Under the pieces are notes generated by a model. The model worked only from the letters and a program-made list of their open reading frames with translations, was not told the DNA's origin and made no database searches. This document shows, piece by piece, positions 31,236 to 43,970 of a stretch of DNA of 64,000 bases. The stretch lies in assembly GCA_028015205.1 (NCBI GenBank), contig JAPWFG010000026.1:682001-746000 (forward strand), read 5' to 3'. This stretch comes from Mytilisepta virgata. Taxonomy: Eukaryota; Mollusca; Bivalvia; Mytilida; Mytilidae. Positions within the stretch are counted from its first letter, which is position 1. Each line of letters starts with the position of its first letter. The position numbers and the translations under genes were made by a program.

Positions 31236-33830
31236 TGAAATGGTTGTTTTCTTATTGAGGTAAATAGTTGACAAATTGCTGCAATCAAACAATCCATTAT
31301 TTTTTCTCGTATTTCATTTTATATATAAATATACCAAAAAAAAAAAAAAATTGTGACATTTATGACAAATGTCGTATTCCAAACAACACAGCTTGTTTAC
31401 AACAAATAACATTGCTAAAATGACTCATTCGGAACGTCCGGATCGATGAAATGTTTTCTTTATGTTTGTTAACTGTAACGCGTTCTAAATTTACTCTATA
31501 TTGATTCCGCTTAATCTGTATCAAACTAAATCGCATTTGATGGCATCATTATGGGATGTCCACAGACATTTATATGTTTCTTTATTAACGGCAGCTAAGT
31601 ATAATTGAAACAGAAATTACCAACTGTGATATGTTTTTATTCCAAGTAAGGAAATCAGGTGCCATGTTTACGAGTTATGCTTAGGTCTTTCGCTGTTTAT
31701 GATCCATTAAAACTAATGAACTGGTTATCAGCTTAGAAAACAACCATTTGTTTTTTTATGTGTGGGGAGGAGGGGCAAAAAAGAGGGATTGCTAGGTTTT
31801 GCAAGTTAAAAATTTGTACAAAATCTAAAATTTGATAAAAAAAAATGCAGATGCAAAAACGTTCATGCGTAAAAGTCATACGGAATCAATGTCACCTTGA
31901 AATCAAAATATGATACTGTTTAGAGAGAGAAAAGTTGAGCGAGTTTGAGGGTGGTCAAATTGAAAAGGTTGTGGATGTCGAGAGAAAAAAATCAGATTAA
32001 GTTAAAGTCACTTTCTTGATCCCCCTCCTCACCCGGAAAAATTAAAAATGTTTGCTTCCACACTGCATGATAAACACTCGGCCGGTTCAATCAAAACTGC
32101 ATTGTAAAACCTGAGGTTAATTATATCATATAATTTCCATGACAACCTCTTTAGATTATGCAGACCTAATCATTATTTTTCTGAGACTTTTTATGACACA
32201 GTAGAATGAAATCAATTTGGCATAACGATATATATAGTTGATATTTTAATCTAGAGAGCAAGTAGTTGTAACACAGGGCATAATAGAAAAAGCCTATTAA
32301 AAAAACTGAGAAAAATTTTTGTGGGGGTTCAAATTAAGTCATTTAACTAAACATAATTAAACGGACTGTTTAATAACCTTCCAATCAGTTCGATGGCGAA
32401 TGAGCAGTTACGCTTGGGTAATTTAGTAAAATCGCGACATAAAACTATATGTGAACAAGTTTTAGCTTTCTAAAAAGCTGTGGACTGCTTCGCTGTATCT
32501 TAATTTATGGTAATATGTGAGCATATATGGTTGTTGATTTAGTATTGGAATTCTCTGTTGACCAGTAAAATTTTCCGCGCGAAAACAACAAATAGACACG
32601 ACTCTGGAGGTGTGCCTAGATTGGCATAAGTTATAAAGTAGATGAATTTTTTGTTGTAAACATATGATTATAGTGTATACGATTAAGCAAAACAAACCGT
32701 GTGTATTGCAGATTAACAAAGCAAATATACACGTATTAATAATTGATTTCCATAATGAATTTCAGAATATATGAATATTACAAAAAAACATGTAATGACA
32801 GTTGATCGGAACTGATATACACATAGTTAATTTTCCGGCTTTTGGTGACTTATCCTGAACGTGTAAAGTCTGTAATTCTTTATCTCATTTAAACCAATAG
32901 CTGTTGCTGTATCTCAGCCGCATCATAAGATAACCAATCAGCGATCAGTAATTATTTCAAGATGGCGTGTATGTCTACTGAAACTAATAGCTTCGCACCG
33001 TGATGCGAAGCAAAAACGTGATGATTTTAACTTTCTAATTGTGAAATTTCCATTTCTTTATGTCGCTGTTGGTTTGCCATTTTGTACAAAGACTTCTTCT
33101 ACAGAGAGAAATTACGGCCTATAATTTCTTTTTTCTTGTTAGTGTTATGTTTTCATCATTTTACGCTCGCCATCACGATTTGATCGGGATAAGTCGGTAA
33201 TAAAATTGATCAATCTTATTTTGCTGAAGCTAAGAATTTTCTCCCTTTTACATAATTTGCACTTGGTTGGGTTTGGTTTCACCCTTTTCATATTGTTTTT
33301 TTTCGAGTTTAACATTACAGGCCTTGGGCATAACTGATGGATGCATAAAAAATCGACAAAATGCGGAAATGTTTGAATCAATGAAAATGCTGATAAAAAT
33401 TTACAAAACGGATATTTAGTTCAAAATATCGACAAATGAATATCAAAGCGACAAAACATAAGATCGAAATCCAAAGGGAAGACAAACTCATGAGACAAAG
33501 AGACAACCAAGGGAGCAAAAACATGTAGAAACAAAATATACAAGGACGCAACTAAGGTGTAAAACCAAAAATAGCAAACCAAAGGAAATCAGAACCAGAC
33601 AGCACAAAACTAATGTAAACTCCCACAAAAACAAATAGTCTCACCAGGTGTTCCGGAAGGGTAAGTATATCCTGTTCCGTTAATTGCATCAACATATCCA
33701 ACTATAGAAGTCATCACGTGACTTTGATGACGTCACACATCACCTATACCATGCTCAAGTAAATTGTATAGAAATGCACTTGGGCGATCAGGAATCGATA
33801 AAATAAACTACTTTTAGTTCGTGCTGAAAA
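31236..33830. other. Intergenic, no gene recognised
   Basis: A poly-A run lies near 31336. Around 33320-33380 there is ACTGATGG..CGACAAAATGCGG, which looks like a badly decayed hammerhead-type repeat. The 33480-33660 stretch resembles interspersed mussel sequence. Small open frames (32462-32719, 33145-33381 on the - strand) have no recognisable product. Confidence 0.4.
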
Positions 33831-34790
33831 AAATTTGGTGCTATGTAGTGCTTCCTCATATATTTAGAAATATATTTATGTTATTTGGAAACGTTTAAAT
33901 TTTTGTCTTATCCCTTCCAAATGCTTTTGAAAATTTTGTCTTATTTTCCCGTTAAGTCCATATTGTTAAATCATCTAACTCCGATAAATTGGCTTTTTTG
34001 TCGTTTTTAACATAAAATTGCGATTTAACCAAAACTGATGAAAAAATTTTGGTGCTATGTGCTAATTAATACATTTATAAATTTTTGAAATATCGTAAAT
34101 GCAATAGTTTAATTTTTTATTATATCCCTTCCAAATTGATTTGAAAATTAGCTATTTTCGGAAAATCTGTTATTATTTTTCAAGATGGTGACGATGACCG
34201 GAAATGGCACTAGGCGCGAAAATACAAACATTTAATGATTTTCAATTTCATATTTGCATCGAAACAAACGCTTATGTTTGAAATATAAAGTATATATATA
34301 TATATAAATAGCTGACATAACTTATTAATAAGTGTATAGTTTCCAATTGAATTGCATATTAACTTATCCTCGCCAAGGGCGATATAGATTATGACAAAAA
34401 TCGCACCTTTGCCAGTATCAGAGACATATATATTTGTTATATATGTCTCTGCCAGTATTAATGAAAACTAACACAGATGATGGATCATTTCATACAGACA
34501 TCATTTCTTTTCAATCGAGGATTTTATTATATAATGTTTGTGTGAAGTTATAATAAAAAGGGGGGATGTGCATACTATAGATACTGATATATTACTAGAG
34601 ACATATTGTTTTATGTCTCGGATGTTACTAATAAAGTATATTCTTTGGTCTTCATATATCATATCTTTGAGTAAAACCTTCATAACTTTTCGAAATATCG
34701 TAATTGCAATAGTTTAAATTTTGATAATGTCCCTTCCAAATTGATTTGAAAATGTGTTATTTTTTACTATTATTATTCAAGATGGCGCCC
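33831..34790 (+). repeat. Degenerate direct repeats ending in AAGATGG
   Basis: Three related segments lie around 33850-33960, 34060-34195 and 34685-34790. They share GAAATATCGTAANTGCAATAG, CCCTTCCAAATTGATTTGAA and, in the last two, a CAAGATGGNG end. A TA-rich patch lies at about 34290. Non-coding. Whether this is a tandem array or three insertions is unclear. Confidence 0.65.
34420..34450. repeat. Perfect 13-bp-arm hairpin
   Basis: AGAGACATATATA, a 5-base loop, then the exact complement. A related AGAGACATA..TATGTCTCG pair lies at about 34597-34620. Confidence 0.85.
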
Positions 34791-37102
34791 ATCCTAATCA
34801 GCTTCTACCTTGTCATAACAAAGTATATATATATATATACGAGTAAATAGAATTACTCATATAATATGTCAAATGTTAAATATATAAATACCAAAAAGAT
34901 AAATTATTAATTTAAAATAAATTAAAATGTTACTTATCTGACATTTGAAATTATATTTCATCACTGCATTCTTTGTGATCCCCCCTTAAACACACACACA
35001 CCTCTTTATTAAAATGTTGCATTAAAAATGAAATCACACTGTTTTTGGTCAGCAAACGGTTTACCTGTATACATACAATGTACCTGTGTACCTTAATTAA
35101 CGGTTTGAACAATAAACATCCGGACAGTCAAGGTACAATATACATGTCAAATCGTTAATTAGTTATAATTACCTGAAACACACAGCATGTTAATTGCACA
35201 TAATAAATTTCTTCAGATAAAACTCAAATAAATTTTACCAAAAAAAAAATCGCTTTTCTCGCGGCTTAAAAAATTAAAAATAACTTGCACCATTACCCTT
35301 TATCACTAATTATGTACTTTTGACAGTTTGTATAAATTGGTGATAAAATTCATATTATTAATTATTGTCACAATTTCATATATTGAAATTATAATCCATG
35401 TGAAATGTTACTACATATTTCAAATAAAAAGTTTTTTAAAGTGAAGACGTGGAGAACGTGCTATAATCAATACAGAGTTATCGAAGTACGATGAATGCCT
35501 GGCATGAACGGGACCAGTAGATTCCCGATATTGGGTAACCAGTTAATAAGTCTAAACAGAGTTACCTAACATAATTATGACCGATATAGCTGCATATGTC
35601 ACATCGCCAGTGAGTAACATCCGGTGAAGCGTCAAGTCCGGACTGGAAGACGTGAAATCTAGCCGAAAATATTTAGTCTCATTTGTGAGATAGAAACTTG
35701 GTACCGGTCACGTGATTTATGATCAAGGAAAAAAACAATTAAGACCACGGTGTATTCACGCCTCAGAAACCGCGGAACAAAATGTTTTATTGGTAAAAGA
35801 CAGCATTGAGACATTTTTCTTTGGATTTATGGAGAAGGTAAAAGATTTCACTATTCTCGAGCTTGTAAGTTTGTTGGTCAGTAGAATACAGATCTTATAA
35901 AATAATTAATGAAAAGACAAGACGGTTTCTCCAGTACATGCATGACTGATTTTTATATGATAAATTCATTCATACTGGTTTTGCTGAACAAGATGTGCAC
36001 ATTATAAATAATAATTGGAAAATGTTCTTTATTATTACCAAATGATATTGTTATTCATATTATATGTCAAATTGTGTATTGTTCAGTGATATGTGAAGGT
36101 ATGTTTAAAGCTGACATTTGATATGGTACAAAAGGATTAATATTTATCGACATATATTGGTAAATATTCCAGGCATAAAAAAAGGAGCAAAAGGACATTT
36201 TACATTTTAAAAATTATATATTTAATGAAGGCAATTTCAGGTAACAGTCCATGCAAAGCCTGGCCAGGATGGCTATAGCTGACTACAATAGCAAGAACTC
36301 AAAATGCCGACAACGATAGCCTGAAAGTTTTTACAACCAGGTTTTTATAGCTAGGTAGCTAGCTAAATGGGTTTTCAGTCTGACATCTCTTTACTAGATG
36401 TTGTTACACTTTTACCATAAATGCCACGATTATTAGTAACCGTGGCCTCAAGTTAATATTATTAAAGTTACTTAGCCGTGACCAAAGTTTAGAATACCGA
36501 AACTCATCGTCCATTATTTTTTTTATCGGATAATTTTTTCCCGAATAAGCTTCCGTACTAACTACATGTATCTACTATAATTTAGAAAATTTATGACGGA
36601 AGGAAGAAACAAGCTAGAATTAAAAAAGTAAGACATGCAGGCGTATAATTACCTAATATTACCTAGCCCTAGTAGAACATTTTTTTTTTTTGCGGTATTA
36701 TTAATCGTAAGTAATTTCAATAATATTTACAATGCACCTTGTGGTCAACGTCCGTTTGAACTTGTAATCATGGAAGGTATATAAACATGTCTCTATGATC
36801 TTCGTAGGATGTTGACCGTTTTATCGATAATAATCAAACATTGACCAGATGAGACACTTTACGTCTTCAGTCGAGGGCGTTAAACTCCGTGCGAACGGAA
36901 AATGAAAATAATCAGAAAAAATGGTCCTTGCAGAAAAAACCGATGGTTCAAGTTTTACTGAAATTCCATTCAAAAGTTTCTCCTCTTAAAGTGGCAAATA
37001 TTTGCCCATTTGGAAGAAGTTATACGAAACGGTAGAGTTAAAGGGTAATTTCAGTCCAACAATGCACGGCAAAGTTGGAATTTGGTATTATTTGATGTCC
37101 TT
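34791..37102. other. Intergenic, no gene assigned
   Basis: Mostly A+T-rich. A more G+C-rich patch at about 35440-35900 contains an open frame reading DQGKKQLRPRCIHASETAEQ. It runs to FMEK followed by GTAAAAG at about 35837, a possible donor site. I cannot tie it to any family and it could be an unknown exon. Nothing else was seen. Confidence 0.35.
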
Positions 37103-38060
37103 TCTGATGGATGGATGAATGAACGTCCAGTGGCAATTATTAAATGTATATCAGGACGAGAATATGTTGATATGATATGAAAATGAACCCTGTTTTCCAC
37201 TAGACACGCTGAGCCGCATTTTGAACGTGCTATCGCACTTAGTAACAGTCCCCATCGGACAAATTATACTGACTCCGGGGCGACCAAGTCCTTTGCTCGC
37301 ACTCTTAGATAAGCCGCGTACTTGGCTGAGAATACAAGTTTTTATGTCTTTGTTTTGACCCAGCGGGGGATCGAACCCTCGGCCTTCTGCAATCGAGTCG
37401 AGGTATTGCCTTTTCTGAAGCTGATTTAATTTCTAAAAATGTAAAATATACCTGTGATTTATTATTATGAAAATGTCAGCCATTTTGTGACCTGATCGAT
37501 GAAATAAACAACTTAAAGTTCACACGACTTGTTATTACAATTTACGGGAACTTTAGTGTTGACTATTTGCATGATTTATTAACTATCATCAATATTTATA
37601 TTTCAAAGATTGATTAACTGCTCCATAATTTATCACACAGAAAACTAATTTATTTTGTCAAAAGTCATGGCCGTTTTTGCATACCTGATTGTTTGTCATT
37701 CTGGTTCAGGAAGGAAGTACTAGAAGGGACAGAAAGAAAGATTTCGATCCGGAACCTAGACACCAATGAAGGATTACTTGACCTAATCCCACAGAGCGTC
37801 CCAAGATGGCGGATAGGGGAGATCCGCTCGTTTTGGGAGTTGCTATGCCTTTATTTGGAAAGTCTGACTGTTGTTGGTAACGTTGTTTCGAGAATGCCAT
37901 GCTCCCTACACTCTAACGAAGCCCTCTGTAATTTTAGAAAAAAGATTATAGGGTTATGGGCGCTACAGAAGGCTAAATTATCTGTCCCGAACCAACCATC
38001 CACCTTTTTCCAGTGGCTGTCAAAACTGGTTCCCCTTTGTGTCCCATCCTACCTTTATTT
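37103..38060. repeat. Composite of interspersed mussel repeats
   Basis: 37117-37165 repeats the GAACGTCCAGTGGCAA block of 22.7 kb. 37363-37378 reads, on the - strand, GGTTCGATCCCC, a tRNA-type B box, suggesting a SINE-like piece. 37690-38058 is more G+C-rich than its surroundings. Its - strand right part repeats the GGGACACAAANGGGAACCAG block of 22.83 kb. Both strands stay open over parts of this block (for example 37693-38064), but neither product resembles a family I know, so I treat it as repeat DNA. Confidence 0.6.
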
Positions 38061-38811
38061 CTGAATTATTTTGATGACGGTATTATTGAGCTGGTTTTCG
38101 TAATTCGTAATAATTGTTACCTGACGCCAAGCAAACAACAACCACTAATACGACAATAACTTTTCCCTAAATCTATCTTTCCTGCATGCAGCCACCACAC
38201 AATAATGAAAACTTTCTTCCGGTTTAATTTACAAATATTTGCGATATATATAATGATGCATTGTATATTTATCTGCTCAAATCAAAGGTAGGAGAGTATA
38301 GATATTACAAAAAGACTTTGAATGTTTATTTTGTATGTTGTCGAACTATCATGCATAAATTGGGGAAATTTCTGATTTATTACAAGACTATAAATTAGGT
38401 AATTACTGTCAGTCACGTTTAATTTACAATTGACTTTTGTGTTTTCCCTAAAAATTCCCCAAACATTATAGTTTTATTACATTCCGTGATATTTTTCTCC
38501 CATGTCTACGACCGATAAAAAAAATCCTTTAAGTACTGACCATGCATATTTTAATTTGATGACTGGCATGATTCATTGCGAAGGTACATTTCTACTGCGT
38601 CGGCATATTGGGGAGCAATTGTTTTATTTTGTAGGGAGTGGGGTGATGCGGTGGGTTGAGCATGCAAATAATCTGGGGTCGTATTCGCAGCATTCCTAAG
38701 ACTGCTACTAATACTCTATTTTAATACAGGTGATATTGAATCCTGTCTTATTTTGTCCAATTGTGAAGCCCGCTTTAGTTTATTGTGCTTTTTTCTGTAT
38801 CTGCGTCTAAC
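38061..38811. other. Intergenic, nothing recognised
   Basis: Unique-looking sequence. The small open frame at 38502-38699 has no recognisable product. Confidence 0.4.
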
Positions 38812-39100
38812 TCTTGTTGGATGCTTGCCCCCTTCTTCATATACATCATAGATTAAATGATTTCATGTCTTATAGTATCTGAGATATGACCTAGGACATA
38901 AACTTCATCCAAAGTCAGTGGAGCATGAAATCTAGCACAAACTGACCTAATTATTGTTGGATACCTGTCGCTTCTCTCGGATATATCTGCAGAAAGGATT
39001 ATATGGTCTTATCTCGTACAGTACCTGTGATGTGAGCTGACGTTTACTAAGTCAGCAGAGCATGATATTTAGGTCACACTGACCTCATTCTGTTAGGATT
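38812..39100 (+). repeat. Diverged tandem duplication, about 135-bp unit
   Basis: Two units share GTTGGATNCNTG.., ..TATACATC/TATATCTGC.., GTCAGNNGAGCATGA and ACTGACCT in the same order. They are clearly diverged. No coding potential. Confidence 0.7.
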
Positions 39101-40800
39101 CCCCCGCCCCCTCCTTTTTTTGTAGACACAACTGAATACAAGATTAACACAGGCGAACTGTTAACTCGCGTAACTTGAGAAAGATGCTCATTTATATACA
39201 CATGTAAAGATAATTTGTTGTTTGTAGTACATGTATCAATTTCACGACAGTAAAATAAAATGAATAGAAAATGTGTTGCGTACAAAATCATCTTTTATCA
39301 AAATTATTATAATATTGAATGGTCCCTCGACGCCACTCGGCTTTCAACCTGCCTCGACAGTTTTGATGGATTTGATCTTAAACACATACAAAAACATGGA
39401 TTTTGCATGAATGTTAAGTTTATGATTGAAATGTTATGAATTAAAGTTCAAAACTGAATGAATAAAGTTCGCTTTAACAATTTGTATTGAATGAAATGAA
39501 CGGAATTAAACAATATCCGGGTTCTAAATTATGGTTATCTCCTACAGTTTACATCCGTTTTGATATCGGATAAGAATTCAGGACAGGAAGTTTAGTAATC
39601 AAAAGAATTGTAGGGAAAATATTCGAAATTTTGCAGTGCAAAGGATGATAGGAAATTGATTCATATCTACTAAAGTTTTAGTGACATTCATATATTGATA
39701 TAAATTAGGTGCGAATTTTTCTGTGTTCTAAAGGTCTTTTTGACTTTCTGATAAAGAACATCAATGAACGTAACCACTTCTGCCAACACCAGTCAGAGCT
39801 ATTTTGAAGTTTAACAACTGGGTTACTAGATATTTATGGTCTATCTATTTATAATTTAGTTACCAGATACAATATTTTCGCAAAGTGCTCCACCTACATG
39901 TAACGTTAACTTATATTGCTATTACATATGAACGAGCTTTTAAGTACCCGAATTGATTTTGAGTCAACAATTTATCCAAAATATTCTTTCTTTTCCATAA
40001 AAATAATATATGTCTTGCCAGGACTTTTTAACGTGCAATTAAGTATTTTTTGTCAATTCATGCCCTTGAACATTTCTGTTACATTTATTTTCTGTGAACC
40101 ATTTAAAAAGTCTTAAAACCATAAAGATAGACAAAATAAATAAATAAGTTTACGTCCGATATGGATTAGGTCATGTATTAATCTATAAGTATCAAACCAC
40201 GGAAATATTTTCGTACAAAGTTCTATCATAACAGGTACCTGAACTCACACAGCCCTTAACTATCTTATCGTCCCACGATTACATAACCTGATCCAGGTGA
40301 CAGCAGACTACAATAGCTGAATTTGGACTGCAGGTTACATAATTCGACTTTCAGAAAACTTTGAAAATTCAGAATTGCACCAAAAGATTTATCTTCATTC
40401 AAATATAATGACAATCTGAATAGCTTGAGTCGACTTTTGTTGTTCCGGAACTACCCAAATCCCAATGCACTTGCTAGTTCCTAATTCCATTCACCTGGAT
40501 ATCCGCCTATCAAATCTAAGGTCTGGCGAGTCAGACAAAAAGATACAAATTTGCGTGGATTTAATTTTTTAATCTTCCAAATCTAATATCAGAGAGGAAA
40601 ATCTGGACTGAACTTCATTTTCTCATAAACTAAATACATAGTTATATAAAGAACAGATAACACGATAATTACAGTAAGTAAGCATGTGTACAAAATATAT
40701 GCAAATTTGGAGAGTAACAAATATATATATATATGACCTGGAGGTGTTATTTTCACATTAACCAAGTTGGTACATCCACATATACAGTTTTTTTTAAAGA
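39101..40800. other. Intergenic, nothing recognised
   Basis: A+T-rich sequence with no exon, transposon end or RNA gene that I can support. A short TA run lies near 40722. Confidence 0.4.
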
Positions 40801-41095
40801 CAGAATAGAGAATGGAAACGGGGAATGTGTCATAGAGACAACAACCCGACCAAAGAGCAGAAAACAGCTCAAGGCTACCAATTGGTCTTCAACGCAGCGA
40901 GAAAACCCCGCACCCGGAGGCGGGCTTCAACTGGCCCCTAAACAATAATGTATACTAGTTCAGCAAAATATGGACGGCACACTAAACTCCGAAATATAAA
41001 AATGAAACAAAATTAAAAAAATACACAAGACTAACAAAGGCTAGATGTTCCTGACTTGGGACAGGGGCAAAAATGCGGCGGGGTTAATCATGTTT
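40801..41095 (+). repeat. Interspersed GGGGAATGTGTC repeat (long copy)
   Basis: It contains GAGAATGGAAACGGGGAATG, AGAGACAACAACCCGACCAA, CACCCGGAGGCGGGCTTCAA, CTGACTTGGGACAGG and AATGCGGCGGGGTTAA. The same leading block occurs inverted at 59753-59838. I know this block from many mussel sequences (recollection). An open frame across it (40733-40948) is fortuitous. The LINE remnant on the - strand begins right after it. Confidence 0.75.
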
Positions 41096-41594
41096 TTAAG
41101 ACAATACTAGTGGAATTAAAAAGTTATTGAATGTATTAGGTTTATATATTAAGAAAATATCTGGTTATAATTTTATTCTATCAGCAGCAAAGGTTTTGCA
41201 ACACATGATATAGTGATATCCATCGTCTATTTCACCTGACTGACATAAATTACAAAATCTATAGTTCATTGGGATATAATTCCACCTCACCATTATTCTT
41301 TTAGTTATACATGTATCCTTGAGGCGTTTGTTTGTTGTGGTCCATTCTCCTGACTTATTTTGAATTTGTGGACTTTTCTCATTATTATGCCGCTTCGGTA
41401 TTCTTTTGCTGATATTCTATTGGCAAACGATGACTGTCACACTTAAAGCGGACTAAAAGATAAATGTTATTTATATTTAGTTTTAAAAAATGAGTCTTAA
41501 AATGAAAACTACCGTTATAAATTATATAGCATAAACATTTAGGAGATATATTAATTTCTTCAATACAGTTTTGAATAAGTTGATCTTTATGCAA
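41095..41594 (-). pseudogene. LINE remnant, minus strand
   Basis: Read on the - strand, an upstream piece (41594 down to 41385) gives LLVRFKCDSHRLPIEYQQ, like the LTKFR..H.LPIE..R segment before the LINE zinc knuckle. After a frameshift comes RFCNLCQSGEIDDGYHYIMC, a complete CxxC..H..C knuckle, then AADRIKL, a stop and PDIFLIYKPNTF. It is the C-terminal end of a non-LTR reverse transcriptase ORF of the same general type as 23767-24126. It is broken by a frameshift and at least one stop. No 5' part was seen. Confidence 0.75.
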
Positions 41595-42187
41595 GGTTTC
41601 AGTGTTTTACAGCCCATTCATCTTATTGGCTTGAGCAATCAGAGTAAGCTGTGTAAAATATGTACATGCATATCGCTCTGTTAGGGTCACGACATGGCAT
41701 TTATTGATGAAATGGTACTTATATACTAGTAAACAATTTATGGCACCGTTCAAACGCTGATTTTCAACGATTGTATTTTACCTAAACCTTTTTCCTTTTT
41801 GCCAACTGAAATTAACATAACTTAAAACTTTTACAGTAGAATAAAAACAAAAAACAAAAACAACAGCATTTCAATTTCTGCCTTATTTTGGTCATCACTA
41901 GGAACTTTTTATTGACAAACTGTCATACAGTCGAAAATGAACAAACCTTTTATTTGTGAGGCTTGAATTTTAATTATATTTGCTTTGCTATAAAAGAGTA
42001 CAAAAATATTTTAGAATATGCACAATTCCATTTTAACCTCATTTTCAAGGTTTAAATAAGTGCCAAATTGAAGTGGAATGCAAATATCATATTGTATACA
42101 CAAGTATCCAAGCACGAAGCGTCTTAATAGTAAGCAAAAGGCTATAATTTGAAGGTAAAGATCATGCAAAGCAGTTCCTTGTTGTCA
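41595..42187. other. Intergenic, nothing recognised
   Basis: A+T-rich sequence without a feature that I can support. Confidence 0.4.
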
Positions 42188-42256
42188 GGAATAAATAAAT
42201 ACATATAAACAAATAAATGAGTAAATAAATAAATAAATAAATATAAATAAATACAA
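42188..42256 (+). repeat. (AAAT)n microsatellite, imperfect
   Basis: About 70 bases made mostly of AAAT/AAATA units with interruptions. Confidence 0.9.
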
Positions 42257-42426
42257 CAAAATCAATAAGGTTTTTCTCGTTGATTTGTTTCTTATTTTTT
42301 AATAATCGATACGGTTGATAAGTGCGTTCATGTATTCATCTTAGAGGATAGTTTGTGATAAAAAAATTAATTTTCCTATTTCTGTAAATCAATCGGTTTT
42401 TGAATACATCAATATATATATATATA

Positions 42427-42608
42427 TATATTCAAAGCCTCTGTAAAGGGTACCTCTATATAGCACTGTCTATAAAGGGCACTGTGAAAATGCACCTGCA
42501 TTGAACAAAGCTTGTAAAATTAACCTCTGTATAAAGGACACCTGCTTTTAAGTTATAATCGGCATTTTCTCTGGTCCCATGGGGGCCCTTTATACACAGG
42601 TTTGACTG
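42427..42608. mobile_element. Pogo-like MITE remnant (CAGTCAAACCTGTGTATAAAG end)
   Basis: The right end, read on the other strand, is CAGTCAAACCTGTGTATAAA. The left end is a decayed counterpart, TTCAAAGCCTCTGTAAAGGG. Repeated CCTCTNTATAAAGGACACC-type units fill the interior. The CAGT tip fits pogo/Tigger, but it is a different family from the two copies at 0.9 and 23 kb. The TA flanks are not intact. Confidence 0.6.
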
Positions 42609-43812
42609 CACATAATTCTTAATTTTCGCCTTCTGTACATGGCAGTTTCTTCGAGAATCAAAAATGACATCCTTCCTTTTTTGTCCAATCAGAAAGCAGA
42701 TTATAAATGACGCCCATGCTGTTACCAAAGCTATGTGTCTTGACTTTAGGTTGATTGCACGTTTTACCGGACTTAAAAAATGACTTGACGATTAGTAACA
42801 TGATGGGTGTCTTATAAGAGGCAGGATCAGTTCACTCTCCTACATGGAATACCTTTGTATTTTGATAGCATTCGCTTGAACCATAGTTCGAATTTTAAGT
42901 TATCCGTATTTATTCTTTTTGCCTTTTATGTCAAATATAAAACACCTTCTGTAAGGAAAGATAACTCGGGCATATGGGAGACAACTCCAATATCCGCAAT
43001 TAGTGATCAGTTTGTTGCCTCTTGATTTACTGACTGGATTTACTGTTCCTGTCTAAACAACCTCACCCCCCGTTTTATTTCACTTTCATTAAATTTCTAC
43101 GAAATATTACGAAAATCTATGCCCTGACTGGTTGTTTTCTTACGCTTATTTTTTAATGCCTTATTTGTTTGGACTTCCAAAAAAAAAAAAAACAAATGTA
43201 TTTAATCCGTACATTTTACACACAAAATTATTAAATTACGGTAGCATCACTCACATTTAGAACTTGGCAGCCATTTTCTACACCTTAGACTACCATGTAC
43301 ATGTGATATAATTTCATTTATAACATTTTATACAGAAATCTTAAGGCGTTTTTTTTATTTCTTCAAACATGATTGTTTTAGCATTTTTAGGAACTTTTTG
43401 TCAGCCGATCGATTATTTGGATAAATTTTACTTTAAAGTTCTTCATACCAGAAGTTATTTTTACCGGTAAATTACAAACCCGCCAAGTTGTATTCTATTA
43501 TTAAGATCAACGCGGCTTACTTTACTTCCGTAGTAAACAGAATAACACCCGTCCTCATGACATTTAACTAAGAGCTGTGTTAATATTGATTTCTGTAAGA
43601 AAGATAGACATTTCTTCAGATTACCTAATTATTTTCTTTGTCGTATTTCCCCCGTGGTAAATAGTTGACCTAATTTGCTGAAAAATAACAGTAGTTTATG
43701 ATTCAGTCGCAATTGTTTATGAAAATGGACGTTCTACAAATTCTATATTGTGATAAATTATGGTTTTATTCACTGAACATGTTTTTATTTATACATTGTA
43801 AACACTAACATT
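42609..43812. other. Intergenic, nothing recognised
   Basis: Unique-looking sequence with an A run near 43180. The small open frame at 42807-43025 has no recognisable product. Confidence 0.4.
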
Positions 43813-43970
43813 AAAACTTGAGGATATTGGGTACGAATATAACTTTAAAGACCCATTTAAGGTACAAAAGATAATATCATTTAATGATATAAAAACCTGA
43901 GGATATTGGGTACGAATATATCTTTAAAGACCCATTTAAGGTACAAAACATAACATCATTTAAGACAGTT
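43813..43970 (+). repeat. 79-bp tandem duplication
   Basis: Two adjacent copies share GAGGATATTGGGTACGAATA, CTTTAAAGACCCATTTAAGG and ATCATTTAA with very few differences. They are offset by exactly 79 bp, which indicates a recent duplication. Confidence 0.9.

Noticed and set aside
31021..31263. 80-codon ORF across the (TA)n and poly-C tracts
   Set aside because: Purely a product of simple repeats.
33320..33380. Hammerhead-like ACTGATGG..CGACAAAATGCGG
   Set aside because: A9 of the core is changed and the GAA box reads ACAAAA, so it cannot form the catalytic core. Noted only as a possible relic.
37693..38064. 123-codon ORF in a G+C-richer block
   Set aside because: It starts at TTG and lies within a block that recurs inverted at 22.8 kb. 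The opposite strand is also open, and the product resembles no family I know.
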